A stretch of DNA of 64,000 nucleotides from Azorinus chamasolen (lineage: Eukaryota; Mollusca; Bivalvia; Cardiida; Solecurtidae), in the NCBI GenBank assembly GCA_963576725.1, contig OY755240.1, positions 97,498,316 to 97,562,315 on the forward strand. The letters run 5' to 3'. Below are positions 1 to 10,267 of the stretch, piece by piece. The translations under genes and the position numbers were made by a program. The notes below the pieces were generated by a model. The model was given only the letters and a program-made list of their open reading frames with translations. It was not told where the DNA came from and searched no databases. The first letter of the stretch is position 1. Each line of letters starts with the position of its first letter.

Positions 1-92
1 CTTAGAGGTAAGTTTCGTATTTAAATACAAAGTGTTACAAAGAAAGATAGTTTTCATACATGCTCTTACATTGTTCCATTATCTTTTACAAT

Positions 93-200
93 TTAGATGA
101 TCCTGACTGTACTGGAAGCTACTTCATAGCCATGTTGCACCAGCCTGTGGAATTTGATGAAAACGGTTTGCTAACCAGAGTTGTCAACATGAAATGCAAA
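93..200 (+). other. Weak exon-like open segment
   Basis: A stretch open in one frame follows a pyrimidine-rich tract ending in AG (about 90-96) and reads DDPDCTGSYFIAMLHQPVEF and on. Its composition is less biased than most frames in this window, which is the only reason to list it. No clear 5' splice donor follows and no family is recognised. It may be chance. Confidence 0.12.
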
Positions 201-551
201 ACTATCACTTTGAAAATTGAACTTGTTTTTGTTTTTATCTTTGAACATTTCATAGTAATATGGTGATACTTTTGGTTTGATGTTAGCGATATTGTAAGAA
301 GACAACATTTGCTTTGCAACCGGCCATCGTCAGTTTGTTTCCAGATGAAATGTTTGATCCGGTTCAACACTGTTTGCACCATTCCATTGGGATTCTCGGG
401 ATACGACACTGGCCTGTCACTATGTTTGTTTGCCGAGGGACTTTTCCTCAGTGTTTGGAACATGACATAATCTGTCTGTGTAACAGAAAAGGCAGATACA
501 TTACAACACCGCCAATGAGAATACTGAAACAAGCATTATTATCCGTCTGTA

Positions 552-704
552 AGACAGGTGGTAGCTTAATGCAGGGGGAAAGTCATACCGGAAGCTCCTC
601 TGGGAACTTTCTGTATGACTATCACCCTGCATTAAGCAACCACCTGCCTAAAAAGTTCTCAATCCTTTATGAATATCACTCTGCAATAAGCAGCCACCTG
701 TCTT
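552..704. mobile_element. P5-type pogo-like MITE remnant
   Basis: The inner palindrome is clear: GGTGGTAGCTTAATGCAGGG at the left and CCCTGCATTAAGCAACCACC at the right, around an apex resembling AAGCTCC..GGAACTTT. A second degraded right half (TGCAATAAGCAGCCACCTGT) follows near 682-701, so the right arm is partly duplicated. The CAGT tips are not recognisable. Confidence 0.55.
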
Positions 705-719
705 AAATGTTCTCATTTC

Positions 720-1225
720 TTCTTTACTGAAGTGCTGATTAGCGAGAGGTGTTATTGTACATTTACCTACACACTGTGAAGACCAAGCTTAGAGGATATG
801 TATGATCTCACGTGTGTCATTCATCAGAAGGAATTTAATTAGCTATTGACCTTGACATGAGGGCATAGTCTATTGCATTGTGATTTTGTGACTCGTGGTA
901 TTGGGCTTAATTAGGATTTCAAATCATTTAAGCTGGTTCTTAAATGTTTCTTCATTCTTATTTGAAGTTTCCAAGTGGATTTGAAATTTTAGAAAATCCG
1001 TTCTGTTTGGAGGTCCAGTAAAAGCTTTTTGTATTTGTTAAATGTGGCGACACATGGTTTTGGTTTGTAATTAAACAAGAAAATTGTCTCTGCTAGCAAG
1101 ATTGTAGCACAGGACAGAATTGTTCCTCTGTGAACAGCTGTTCAGATAGCCTGTTGACCCAGGTGAGTGATACAGGCCATCTTGCTTGCTATTGTATTGT
1201 ATTGTTATATGTTAGTCGATGGTAT
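720..1225. other. Interval without recognisable feature
   Basis: AT-rich, no long frame, no repeat family recognised. A short TATTGTATTGTATTGTTATAT tract lies near 1190-1210. Confidence 0.5.
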
Positions 1226-1228
1226 GTA

Positions 1229-1460
1229 TAGTAAACTCCATCTAAAGCGACCACTACTTAAACCTTTCCTTGCTCTACGTTTATTCCAAATTTCAATACT
1301 TATGCAGGTGATTGCGTCATGCAGGACGAAAGTAAAGTAATGCCGAAAGCTCGCTCCCATAGGATTTTTCCGCATAAGTTTCGCCTTGCATTAAGTTACC
1401 AACCTGCTTTAACCCCCAGAATTTTGACTCGTGTAGGTGGTCACTTTAGAGAGGTTTAAA
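1229..1460. mobile_element. P-type MITE carrying a T6 fragment
   Basis: The left tip is AGTAAACTCCATCTAAAGCG and the right tip GGTCACTTTAGAGAGGTTTA, with GATTGCGTCATGCAGGACGA and CGCCTTGCATTAAGTTACCA as inner arms. Between tip and inner arm (about 1258-1305) sits a start-of-T6 sequence (TTTATTCCAAATTTCAATAC), suggesting a TTAA element that inserted and was later truncated. Confidence 0.55.
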
Positions 1461-1890
1461 TCTTTCTTCTTTTGATACTGAAAATACTCAGTATAATGTA
1501 AAGATACGGGTTTATGACACGTGTTATGTGTGGGTACGTCAGTGGTCACGTGGTTTGAAGTAATAACCTCTAAAGACGGGAAAGGTTATTTGTCACTTTA
1601 CTAGCACTTGCAAGCATTCGGGATCCAGGGATGCCAGAGAGCAACTCGATGCCTTACAAGGATCTAAACTGTTTGCCACCTTAGGTGATGTGTCTTGATG
1701 TTTTGAGGTTTACAGAAGCGCAAAAAGACGTCAATAGGAGAGAATGTGTTGATCGGTAGATGGGGGATATCAGTTCTGGTGTCCGAATATTAAGTGAATA
1801 CGATTCCTTATAGCTAAAAATGTGCTTATCAGTCCCCTTCAAGTTTTGATAGCAGTTTTCCATAACCTGCTGACAAAAATAGTGTCTGCT
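1461..1890. other. Interval with T5 scrap only
   Basis: Mostly unrecognised sequence. About 1706-1752 resembles the right end of T5 (TTTACAGAAGCGC..AAAGACGTCAATAGGAGAGA). A B-like scrap near 1650-1680 (GATCTAAACTGTTTGCCAC) matches the outer part of a T2 core. Confidence 0.35.
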
Positions 1891-2165
1891 CAAACTCTTC
1901 TATTATTATTACCTATATATTGAATAAAACAAATCCAGATCAGACAGCTCCTGTAACTCTTCTATTATTAATAACTATACAAATGTATATTGCATAAAAC
2001 AATTTCAGATCAGACAGCTCCTGTAGGTACCGTCTAAATAGAGTCTGCCCTGTGTGCTTGTGGACTTTTAGATATACATGTATATCTCTAATTGTACAGT
2101 TTCTACCATGGACAAACAATCTGTGTTTCATATAAACTCATAAAATATTAATGATATACTCAATT
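1891..2165 (-). mobile_element. T1 element with duplicated core half
   Basis: The core half CAGATCAGACAGCTCCTGTA appears twice (about 1937 and 2008), each preceded by CTCTTCTATTATTA and a run ending ATAAAACAA, giving a tandem duplication of about 72 bp. The long arm then follows in minus orientation (TTTCTACCATGGACAAACA, CATAAAATATTAATGATAT). Ends are degraded. Confidence 0.5.
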
Positions 2166-2340
2166 TGGTAGTCGATAAATGGCTTTCAAATTCAGAAAAA
2201 CTAATGTTAATAGTACATGGCCAAATAACAGTGCTATTAAAATGACCTCGTTTTTATTTCATATTGAAATTGTCATTTTGTTGCAACAAATTGTGATAAT
2301 CTTTTTATCCTTTTATGGGTCTTCATTCGATGATGGGAGC

Positions 2341-2745
2341 AGACAGATACCTGTTTCTGTTTACATTTTGTGCGACCATTTTAGATGCGTTGTGTAAAAC
2401 AGATAATTCTTACTTTGTGTTTTTTGTGCGTCCATTTGTAAATGCATTTCACAAGACAAATAACTCTTACTCTCTGTGCATACTGTTTGTGTGAGATATA
2501 TATTTATGGTGGCCAAGACGGATAACTCTTACTCTCAGTGCATACTTTTTGTGTGAGATATATACTTATGGTGACTTAGACAGATAACTCTTACTGTGTC
2601 CTTTTTGTGTTACCATTTTCAGATGTGTTGTACAAGACAAATTATTATTGCATACTTTTTGTGTGACTTATATGTGTGCTAGACGGATAATTCCTACTGT
2701 ATATATTTGTGTGTGACTATTTTCAGATGTGGTATACAAGCCACA
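2341..2745. repeat. Degenerate tandem repeat, about 60-bp unit
   Basis: The phrase GATAACTCTTACT recurs near 2402, 2459, 2521 and 2583, followed each time by GTGCATACTTTTTGTGTGAG-like sequence and a degenerate TTTCAGATGTGTTGTACAAG segment. About five or six diverged copies are visible. The frame reading through the first copy is not taken as coding. Confidence 0.65.
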
Positions 2746-3600
2746 CCTATGCCTTCAATATCTTCTTTTTAAAGAATACATTATTTACTGTCCTTTAGCG
2801 CCATGCTTACATTATTGTATGCTGACCAGAATATGTAGCTTGCAAGGAAACAACACGTGTTCAAAAGATAGAGATCGCTTTAGCTGACAGAAATAGAAGT
2901 TCTAGTTCCTATAACAATTCATAAAAGTATTTAAGTTGTATATCGACATTTGTTAAATGAACAGAAGCAACTAGGAGACAATGCATGTAGTTTTTTTTCA
3001 AATATTGCACATATTTAATGTATCTGGTGACAGAAAGTTAAATGTTTCACACCGGTAGGGGATTTTTAAAATGCCTACACGTTTATTTGACAATTTTGAT
3101 AATGGTTATTTTTTAAAAGAAAAACTGTTTCATAACATGAATGTGTAATGCTTGTGTTCTATAGTCATGAAGTAATGTCAAAGATGTATGCTTGCCATTT
3201 ACCTTTATCATAATAGCTTTCTTTTCAGAGAGTAAGACGTTGATTGTTATGTCATAGCCAATGAGGCTTGTTCAGTTAAGACTTGGTGTGTTGATATTAA
3301 GACCATTTGTTTTTGTTTCAAGATTATTTGTTTTTATTTCAAACCTTCTTAATAAAAGGTAACATTACTTGTTAAAAATAGATAATATTACTTGCTAATA
3401 TTAAAGAAATACTTCTTGTAGTTTGTGATGAAAAGAGGTTGTTCTCTGTAATGTTTTCTTTTCAGAAAAATATATTATGCGTTATGTTTTTATTTTGCTT
3501 TTCAAGTCATTTTATTGTTACAAATTAAATCACAGGTTGGGCATTTATCTTTCATGTCAATTTGTTGTTTTTGTTTGGAAAAAGGAAATGTGATGCATAT
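2746..3600. other. Interval without recognisable feature
   Basis: AT-rich, with no long frame and no family recognised. Short internal echoes occur (TTTGTTTTTGTTTCAAGATTA and a similar phrase near 3308-3345). Confidence 0.5.
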
Positions 3601-3605
3601 AGGTA

Positions 3606-3825
3606 CAGTCTGTCTCAAGTGGCCATGAAATAAAGGTCTTATTATGGGTATGTAAGGCACGTGGAAGCTTAATGCGGGTCAAGGGTAATGCAGAAAGGTC
3701 ATAGTAATACAAAAAAACTCCTATAGGAGCTTTCTGCATTACTTTTGCCCTGCATTAAGCAACCACCTGCTTGCTAACACTCCTATGTTTAATCAATGAA
3801 TAACCACTTAAGACAGGTTGTACTC
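3606..3825. mobile_element. P5 pogo-like MITE
   Basis: Flanked by TA. The left tip is CAGTCTGTCTCAAGTGGCCA and the right tip AACCACTTAAGACAGGTTGT. The right inner arm is intact (CTCCTATAGGAGCTTTCTGC, then CCCTGCATTAAGCAACCACC); the left inner arm has a small insertion of about 20 bp, so the hairpin is lopsided. Confidence 0.75.
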
Positions 3826-3862
3826 TATTATTAATCCTATTTGGACTATTATATGAAGTGTA

Positions 3863-4076
3863 TTAACCCATTACATGCTGCATTTTCTAAATGGATTTGT
3901 CCATCATTGTTTGGCAGCAGAGTCCATTCAATTTGAAAGGGCATTTTTGCGAGAGGATTTTGAATGACAAACAGTACAGACCCTGATCAGAGGGCAACTC
4001 TAGGAGTCCTCTGGTCTGTCTGTGTCTACACTGTTTACGCTAGTACACACATTTTCCGCACGTTTAAGGGGTTTAA
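3863..4076. mobile_element. T4 TTAA-flanked MITE
   Basis: TTAA sits exactly at both ends (3863-3866 and 4073-4076), with CCCATTACATGCTGC inside the left end and AAGGGGTTTAA at the right. The core runs AAACAGTACAGACCCTGATC to TCTGTCTGTGTCTACACTG around CTCTAGGAGTCC. This is the most complete T4 copy here. Confidence 0.75.
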
Positions 4077-4136
4077 CTCTGTTGTTTGATTTTGTTACCT
4101 ATACTAGTTGATTTGTTTATCTGTTACTAATGTATA

Positions 4137-4300
4137 CAGTAGAACCCGCTAATGCGACCACTTAATGCGACCACTTAAACAAACATGGCTGTTTTCATAA
4201 GCAGGTGGTTGCTTAATGCCGTCCTGCATTAAGCAACCACCTGCCCTTGCCACTGTGAATTATGCCCCTTTTTCGTGGTCGCATTAGTGGGGTTTTACTG
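4137..4300. mobile_element. P2 pogo-like MITE, intact TA flanks
   Basis: TA precedes CAGTAGAACCCGCTAATGCG and follows the matching end (CGCATTAGTGGGGTTTTACTG minus its first base). The inner arms GCAGGTGGTTGCTTAATGC and GCATTAAGCAACCACCTGC are a perfect 19-bp inverted pair. The apex is short compared with P5, so the inner hairpin has been deleted. CTTAATGCGACCA is duplicated next to the left tip. Confidence 0.85.
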
Positions 4301-4454
4301 TATTTGTATTATGAAACACATACTTATCCCTCTATCAGTTTCGTTTACAACCGCGATATCTATCTACTTGTTTCGTTTTCACATTTATAGATTTAATACA
4401 ATAATTATGTAGAACCTCTTAAAATGATTGCATATTGAAATTACATCAGGATAT

Positions 4455-4695
4455 TTAACCCCTTAATGCAAATAAATACGCCTTTTATACATTTGCAAAC
4501 AGAGAGACCCAGATCAGACGGCCCCTGAATGAGCTGTCTGATCATGGTCTGCTCTGTTTGCTTATGCTATACTAGATCTGATTCTACAGTTTCTATCACA
4601 CATTATTTTGTCATAATGCAAATAATAAACATCAGTTGATTAATATACACGATGTCCTTGTTACTTGCATGAATATCTATAGAGAAAAGGGTTAA
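4455..4695 (-). mobile_element. T1 element, complete
   Basis: TTAA at both ends. The short arm carries AATACGCCTTTTATACATTT, the core GCAAACAGAGAGACCCAGAT through GGTCTGCTCTGTTTGC, and the long arm ATTCTACAGTTTCTATCACA then ACTTGCATGAATATC. The right end reads AAAAGGGTTAA. Confidence 0.8.
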
Positions 4696-4718
4696 AAAGC
4701 ACGTGGCTGCAGAGTACT

Positions 4719-4950
4719 TTAACCCTTTCCTCCATGAATATTCATGTAAGAAATAATGACGTCATGAATATTAATCATATTATTTTGTTATAATAGCATA
4801 TGGACACATGAAGTTTTGGCCATGACAGAAACTGTAGAATCATATCTATATTATATCATAAGCAAACAGAGCAGACTCTGACCATATGATCTGGGTCTAC
4901 TCTGTTTGCAAATGCATAGAAAGGCGTATAAAATTTATGGAGTAACTTTA
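4719..4950 (+). mobile_element. T1 element
   Basis: Begins TTTAACCCTTTCCTCCATGA only 24 bp after the previous copy and in the opposite orientation. The long arm is well kept and contains a perfect TGACGTCA palindrome near 4758. The core is AAACAGAGCAGACTCTGACC to GGGTCTACTCTGTTTGC. The right end is mutated (TGGAGTAACTTTACC). Confidence 0.8.
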
Positions 4951-5511
4951 CCAGCTCTTTTTAACTTTTAAATGATGATCATGCTTTTCTAAACCTTTTC
5001 AAACAAAGTAGAACCATGCTAGAGTGTGCTTGTTTTGTTTATATGTTGCAAAACATTTCTTGTTTGCTTATATGTTTCATATCTGATTCCCTATGGTTAC
5101 CATGGCAATAAATTTCATTATTTTAAATTTTCATGCAATAATTGAGATAATTATATTCATGATGGGCGAAACCCTGCATTTATATTCGTTAAGTAAATTG
5201 TCAATCAGATAGTAGATGTTTAGTGACCAGTTTTACCCCAATTTTATTTGTATCTTGTGTTGTTATTCTCAAATTCTGTGACACACTTGTTTCTTTGTCA
5301 AGCCAGGAGAAATTTTGTAAACTTGTGTTTTAGGTTTTAAAAATAAATGTATTGCGGGATGAGATCAAGCTAAATATTCCTGTTGATATTATAAAAGTGT
5401 AGTCCTGTTGCCTCTGATACAATGGCAGATGTGGATCTACACGGTTTGCCACATCTGGAAGGCTTACTTATTGTGGCATTCCTCATATGTATATACACTG
5501 TTCTGTCTTGG
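4951..5511. other. Interval without recognisable feature
   Basis: AT-rich, with no long frame. A T2-like scrap (GATGTGGATCTACACGGTTTG) lies near 5428-5450. Confidence 0.45.
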
Positions 5512-5723
5512 TTTAGCCCTTACATGGCTGAAGCCCATCTTGGATTCCATCAGTGTTTAACTATACAGAGTCCTCTCAGTATGACAGACTTAAACTGACC
5601 AGAAGATTGGAATGACAGACAGTGCAGACCCTGGTCAGAGGGCTCCTCTAACTGCTATCTGATCTGGGTCTACACTGTTTGTAAATACCACTGCATGCGG
5701 GTTTTCCACAATCATATGGTTAA
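5512..5723. mobile_element. T4 element
   Basis: The core AGACAGTGCAGACCCTGGTC to ATCTGGGTCTACACTGTTTG encloses GGGCTCCTCTAACTGC. The right end is GGTTAA (5718-5723). The left end (TTTAGCCCTTACATGGCTGA) has lost one base of the TTAA. Confidence 0.65.
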
Positions 5724-5845
5724 TATTATGATCCATTGTAAACTTATTCATCCAGATAATATTAGACTGATGGCACTTCTGTCTGACATTCAGTGTTTAA
5801 AACAGAAGGGTTTTCAGGACAGAACCACTTCCCTTGAGCAGTAAG

Positions 5846-5935
5846 CAATGACCTGTCTTAACCGTTGGGCATTAATCAATGACCTGTTTTAACCCTTAGC
5901 CATTAACAAATGACCTGCCTTTACCCTTCATCTCA
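5846..5935. repeat. Short tandem repeat, about 33-bp unit
   Basis: Three copies of a unit like GCATTAATCAATGACCTGTT followed by TTAACCCTTA. Each unit contains a TTAACCC end, so the array seems to grow from the tip of the adjacent T1 element. Confidence 0.6.
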
Positions 5936-6149
5936 TGAGTATGCATATAAGACATAATGACACCACGAATATAAAGTGATTATGTCACATAGGAATTGTT
6001 GGCTTTTGGCAGAGACTATAGTCTAAAGAATCAGTTCTGTTTAAGTTCACAACTAAACAGAGCAAACCCTGATCAGACGAATCCTGCAGGAATATCTGAT
6101 ATTGGCCTACTCTGTTTGAAAAGGATTTTCTTTGTGTTTAAGGATTAAC
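5921..6149 (+). mobile_element. T1 element, degraded
   Basis: The long arm starts TTTACCCTTCATCTCATGAG. The core is AAACAGAGCAAACCCTGATC to GGCCTACTCTGTTTG, with apex AATCCTGCAGGAATA. The right end AAGGATTAA is one base from the family end. Confidence 0.65.
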
Positions 6150-6189
6150 ATGTTTTAAGATCTGAATGTTTATTCATATTATGTTCACC

Positions 6190-6370
6190 TTAACCCTTTC
6201 ACCCGTATATACGAATTTTCGCAACCAATGTAGACCCCCATTCTGATCTTTTTATAGATGATTCTACAGTGTTTGCCATGTCAAAAAGATCATGGGCTCA
6301 TATACCATTTTGAAAAATCAGGTTATGGTGTTATGACTTCTTACATGAATATGCATGGTGTAAAAGTTAA
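6190..6370 (-). mobile_element. T1 element lacking the second core half
   Basis: TTAA at 6190-6193 and 6367-6370. Only the first core half survives (AATGTAGACCCCCATTCTGATC), joined to the long arm (GATTCTACAGTGTTTGCCATG, then CATGAATATGCATG). The hairpin itself is therefore lost. Confidence 0.65.
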
Positions 6371-6729
6371 GAGAGGTTTGTTGTAATGTACCAGACTGAG
6401 TGAATGTTTCCAGTTTTGAAGTAGAGTCGGACTTCGTACGTGTATAATTGATATGCTCATTCTAATATGTATTAAATGACCAATAGTTTGGATATATCAG
6501 TATGTTTAAATTGTGATAAATATATTTGTATGTAATATATTGTGCATTTATGAAAATTTCAATTTGTATGAGAAAGGAAATACACAGATTTCAATTGCAA
6601 TATATATTAAAGTGAAACGTGCTTACAATTTTATGCTAGATTGTCATGCTCTATTGTAATGCTAGGTTGTTATGCTAGAATGTTATGCTAGATTGTCACT
6701 AAGATCGGAACATTATTTTTGTTGAACAG
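6371..6729. other. Interval with a small TTATGCTAGATTGTCA repeat
   Basis: Nothing gene-like. Near 6631-6700 the phrase TTATGCTAGATTGTCA and variants occur four or five times with a spacing of about 15-18 bp. Confidence 0.45.
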
Positions 6730-7071
6730 TTCACTCGTTACTCCATCAATATGCCTTTATACACATTTGCAAACAGAGTAGATCAGGGTCTACTCTGTTT
6801 GTTTATGTAATTATATAATCTGTTCTAAGTTGTCTGTCATGACCAAAATAGTGCGTGTGTTCATGTGTCATTATAAAAAATCTAATTTATATTCATAATG
6901 TCAGTATTTCATGCATGAATATTGTGTCAGTATTTCATGCATGAATATTGTGTCAGTATTTCATGCATGAATATTGTGTCAGTAGTTCATGCATGAATAT
7001 TATGTCAGTATTTCATGCATGAATATTATGTCAGTATTTCATGCAGAAGCATTAACTGAGTAAATAGTTAA
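6730..7071 (-). mobile_element. T1 element with internally amplified long arm
   Basis: The core GCAAACAGAGTAGATC..AGGGTCTACTCTGTTTG is followed by the long arm. The stretch around ATTTCATGCATGAATATT in that arm has been copied in tandem (see the 26-bp array) before the element ends at TTAA 7068-7071, which is shared with the next element. Confidence 0.75.
6897..7045. repeat. Minisatellite, 26-bp unit, inside T1
   Basis: About six nearly identical copies of TGTCAGTATTTCATGCATGA plus ATATTG or ATATTA. The unit equals the T1 sequence GATGTCATTATTTCTTACATG-AATATTC with small changes, so the array is a local expansion of the transposon arm and also multiplies a CATGCATG palindrome. Confidence 0.85.
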
Positions 7072-7318
7072 CCCTTTACTCCATAAATTCGCCTTTCGAT
7101 GCACATTTGCAAACAGAGTAGACCCAGATCAGACACTTCCTATAGATGCCATCTGATCAGGATCAGCTCTGTCTGCTTATGATATAATCACTATCTGATT
7201 CTTCAGTTTTTGTCATGGCTAAGCATTTCTGTGATCATACGCCATTATAACATTTCGTCTAATTAGTATTCACGATGTCATTATTTCAAGCTTAAATATT
7301 CATGGAGTAAAGGGTTAA
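7068..7318 (-). mobile_element. T1 element, complete
   Basis: TTAACCCTTTACTCCATAAA at the left and ATGGAGTAAAGGGTTAA at the right form a terminal inverted repeat of about 15 bp. The core is GCAAACAGAGTAGACCCAGA to AGGATCAGCTCTGTCTGC. It shares TTAA 7068-7071 with the preceding copy, so the two sit head to tail with no spacer. Confidence 0.85.
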
Positions 7319-7404
7319 GTGATGATTGTTATACAGCAATAGATTAGTGTAGATGTAGTGATGTCATCAGCCCTTATCCAACTATATCCAGCTAGTCACT
7401 ACCA

Positions 7405-7510
7405 GACATGTGGTTGCAAACAGTCTGGATCTAGATGAGACGCCGACTCACTCTGGATCTGATCAGGATCCAGGCTGATTGACACTTGGTCAGTAGTTTC
7501 TCAGAAACTC
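7405..7510. mobile_element. T2 core fragment
   Basis: GCAAACAGTCTGGATCTAGA and GATCAGGATCCAGGCTGATTG flank GACGCCGACTCACTC. The outer phrase ACACTTGGTCAGTAGTTTCTC recurs beside other T2 copies. Confidence 0.6.
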
Positions 7511-7616
7511 CATCAGATCGGAAGTAGTCAAAACGACCGTAGATCCAAATCTCACTAGACTTTCAGAGCTCCAGATAAGATGTGTAATTTGAAACATTTT
7601 CAAGAAAAACATCTTT

Positions 7617-7727
7617 ATTTCTCCACCAAACACTATGATGTTACCACTCTTTAGAATCGTCTCGAAGAGACGAATTTCAAGACGATACTATGGAGTGGTC
7701 ACAAAATATAGGGTTTGGTGGAGAAAT
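7617..7727. repeat. 111-bp foldback hairpin
   Basis: ATTTCTCCACCAAACACTAT at the left pairs with ATAGGGTTTGGTGGAGAAAT at the right; the interior TCGTCTCGAAGAGACGA is itself a strong palindrome. No other copy is seen in this window, so it may be a separate small MITE. Confidence 0.7.
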
Positions 7728-7837
7728 GACGGTTTTATTATTTGAGTATGCACTTTTATCTGTAGCTCTGTACTGTTTGTTTTACTGCTTCGGGTAATGG
7801 TTATTATTCCAGCGTGTTATTTGTTATTTGATTGTCT

Positions 7838-8085
7838 GCATTTGAATGGTGCAATAAGAAAGCGTGTCTTCGAACCAAATAATGTAGAATCGGCTCATTA
7901 TCTAGATCAGCCCCTGAACTTTGTCAGAAATGCGTTTGTAGATCACATCCTGGTCAGATGCTATGTGTATTTGGATGATGCAATAAGAAAGTGTGTCCTC
8001 AGGCCAAACAATGTAGTCTCAGCTTATTTTCTGGATTAGCATCTGAAATTGGTCAATAATGCCTTGGTCAATATTTTCTTAGTCA
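7838..8085. repeat. Direct duplication, period 129 bp
   Basis: GCAATAAGAAAGCGTGTCTT at 7851 and GCAATAAGAAAGTGTGTCCT at 7980 start two diverged copies that continue through CTCATTATCTAGATCAGC and CTTATTTTCTGGATTAGC. The spacer includes GTAGATCACATCCTGGTCAG, the first unit-like copy of the following 29-bp minisatellite. Confidence 0.75.
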
Positions 8086-8094
8086 ATATATGTA

Positions 8095-9365
8095 CTGCAT
8101 TTGCAGATCACACACTGGTCATATGCTTCATGCAGATCACACACTGGTCATAATTTTATGCTACAAGCAGACCACATACTGGTCAAATGCTACATGTAGA
8201 TCACACGCTGGTCGTATGCTACATGTAGATCACACACTGGTCAAATGCTACATGTAGATCACACACTGGTCTGATGCTACATTTAGATCACACACTGGTC
8301 TTATTTTACATGTAGATCACACACTGGTATTATGCTACATGTAGATCACACACTGGTCTTATGTTACATGTAGATCACACACTGGTCTTATGCTACATGT
8401 AGATCACACACTGGTCTTATGCTACATGTAGATCACACACTGGTCTTATGCTACATGTAGATCACACACTGGTCAAATGCTACATGTAGATCACACACTG
8501 GTCTTATGCTACATGAAGATCACACACTGGTCAAATGCTACATGTAGATCACACACTGGTCTTATGTTACGTGTAGATCACACACTGTTCAAATGATACA
8601 TGTAGATCACACACTGGTCGTATGCTACATGTAGATCACACACTGGTCAAATGCTACATGTAGATCACACACTGGTCAAATGCTACATGTAGATCACACA
8701 CTGGTCTTATGTTACATGTAGACATGTATATCACACACTGGTCTGACATGTAGATCACACACTGGTCTTATGCTACATGTAGATCACTCACTGGTCATAT
8801 GCTACATGTAGATCACACACTGGTCAGACAGATGTTACATGTAGATCACACACTCGTCCGATGTTACATGTGTAGATCAGACACTGGTCAGACAGATGTT
8901 ACATGCATATCACACACTGGTCATATGCATCATGCAGATCACACGCTGATCAGATGTTACTTGTAGATCACGCGCTGGTCAGATGTTACATGTAGATCAC
9001 ACGCTGGTCAGACAGATGCTACATGCATATCACACACTGTTAATGCTACATGCAGATCATACACTGGCCAGATGCTACAAGCAGATCACACACTGGTCAT
9101 ATGCTACATGTATATCACACTGGTCAGACAGATGCTACATGCAGATCACAATCTGGTCAGATGCTACAAGCAGATAACACACTGGTCAGATGCTACATGC
9201 AGATCACACACACACACACTGGTCAGATGCTACATGCAGATCACACACTGGTCAGACAGATGTTTCATGCAGATCACACACTGGTCAGACAGATGCTACA
9301 TTTCAGATCACACACTGAGCAGATGGCACATGCAAATCACACACTGGGCAGATGATTCAAGCCTG
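8095..9365. repeat. Minisatellite, 29-bp unit, about 40 copies
   Basis: The main unit is TGTAGATCACACACTGGTCT followed by TATGCTACA; variants replace CTTATG with AAATG or CAGACAGATG, the last adding four bases. The middle (about 8200-8720) is the most uniform; the right third (8830-9360) is more mixed, with TACATGCAGATCAC units. Several open frames run through it only because 29-bp units rotate frame; none is credited as coding. Confidence 0.95.
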
Positions 9366-9418
9366 ATGCGTCTGACATGTCTGGTGCTATACTGTTTGGA
9401 AATAAACCCTGAAAACTA

Positions 9419-9672
9419 AGACGCATTTTCTCATGGTACAGTTGGTTTAATGGAAGACACATTTTCTCATGGTACAGTTGGTATAATGGAAGACACATTT
9501 TCTCATGGTACAGTTGGTATAATGGAAGACACATTTTCTCATGGTACAGTTGGTATAATGGAAGACACATTTTCTCCTGGTACAGTTGGTATAATGGAAG
9601 ACACATTTTCTCATGGTACAAGTGGTATAATGGAAGACACATTTTCTCCTGGTACAGATGGTATAATGTAAT
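9419..9672. repeat. Minisatellite, 36-bp unit, seven copies
   Basis: The unit is ATGGAAGACACATTTTCTCA then TGGTACAGTTGGTATA. Because 36 is a multiple of three, frames on both strands stay open and give repeated peptides (MEDTFSHGTVGI on +). There is no start context or flanking coding sequence, so it is treated as a tandem repeat. Confidence 0.95.
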
Positions 9673-9904
9673 TGTTATGAAACGGCCAATGAATCCGGTC
9701 TGTATGTTCACAAAACTATTATTATGGTTAGTAATTATACACATGAAGAATCTGCATTATGAAATACTCGGATATTACTAAGTAGACCCGGATCAGCTGC
9801 AATACTTGTAGCTATACGAGGTACTAACTGGCCTGGTTTGGTTGACAGTTATTTGCTGTAGTTACTGAAATGTTTCAGCACGTACTATGAATCAATTTGT
9901 GATG

Positions 9905-9985
9905 GTCATTGCAAACCTTTTGGATCCAGATGAGCTATTCGATACCTCACAAGATCCAAACTCTTCGACATTCTGTCTTTTTAAA
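9905..9985. mobile_element. T2 core fragment
   Basis: GCAAACCTTTTGGATCCAGA and CACAAGATCCAAACTCTTCG surround a degraded GAGCTATTCGATACCTC centre. Confidence 0.55.
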
Positions 9986-10009
9986 TAACGTAAGACAGGT
10001 GTACTGGTA

Positions 10010-10213
10010 CAGTAAACCCTTTCTATAACTGCCGCTAAATTACATCAAATGTGTTGTGTTAAAGGCAGGTGGCTGATTAAAGCAATGTGAAGGTAAAACA
10101 GAACGCTCCTATAGGAGCGTTCTGTTTTACTTTCACATTGCTTTAAGCCGCCACCTGCTCTAAATACCAACTAATGAACACAATTTAATGGCCATTATAG
10201 ATAGGGTTTACTG
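10010..10213. mobile_element. P1 pogo-like MITE, complete, 204 bp
   Basis: TA flanks CAGTAAACCCTTTCTATAAC and the matching right end. The centre is an almost perfect long hairpin: GAACGCTCCTATAGGAGCGTTC with AGCAATGTGAAGGTAAAAC on one side and its near complement on the other. It has the same length as the copy at 20461-20664, which suggests recent activity. Confidence 0.9.
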
Positions 10214-10267
10214 TAAGATTATAGTGGACACGTTTTGTAGACTCCCGTTAGTTAATATTGAGAGGGT

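Noticed and set aside
119..532. 137-codon minus-strand frame near the left edge
   Set aside because: No recognisable domain, and it overlaps a competing plus-strand frame (314-706) that reads into a MITE. Neither has supporting signals.
6897..7045. CRISPR-like array of 26-bp repeats
   Set aside because: There are no spacers; units are directly contiguous. The host is a eukaryote and the unit is transposon arm sequence.
8983..9419. Overlapping plus-strand frames in the 29-bp array
   Set aside because: Three frames overlap and all consist of rotated translations of the same unit.
9337..9744. Frames through the 36-bp minisatellite, and 36163-36486 likewise
   Set aside because: A unit length divisible by three keeps frames open on both strands. 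There is no coding context and both strands are equally open.
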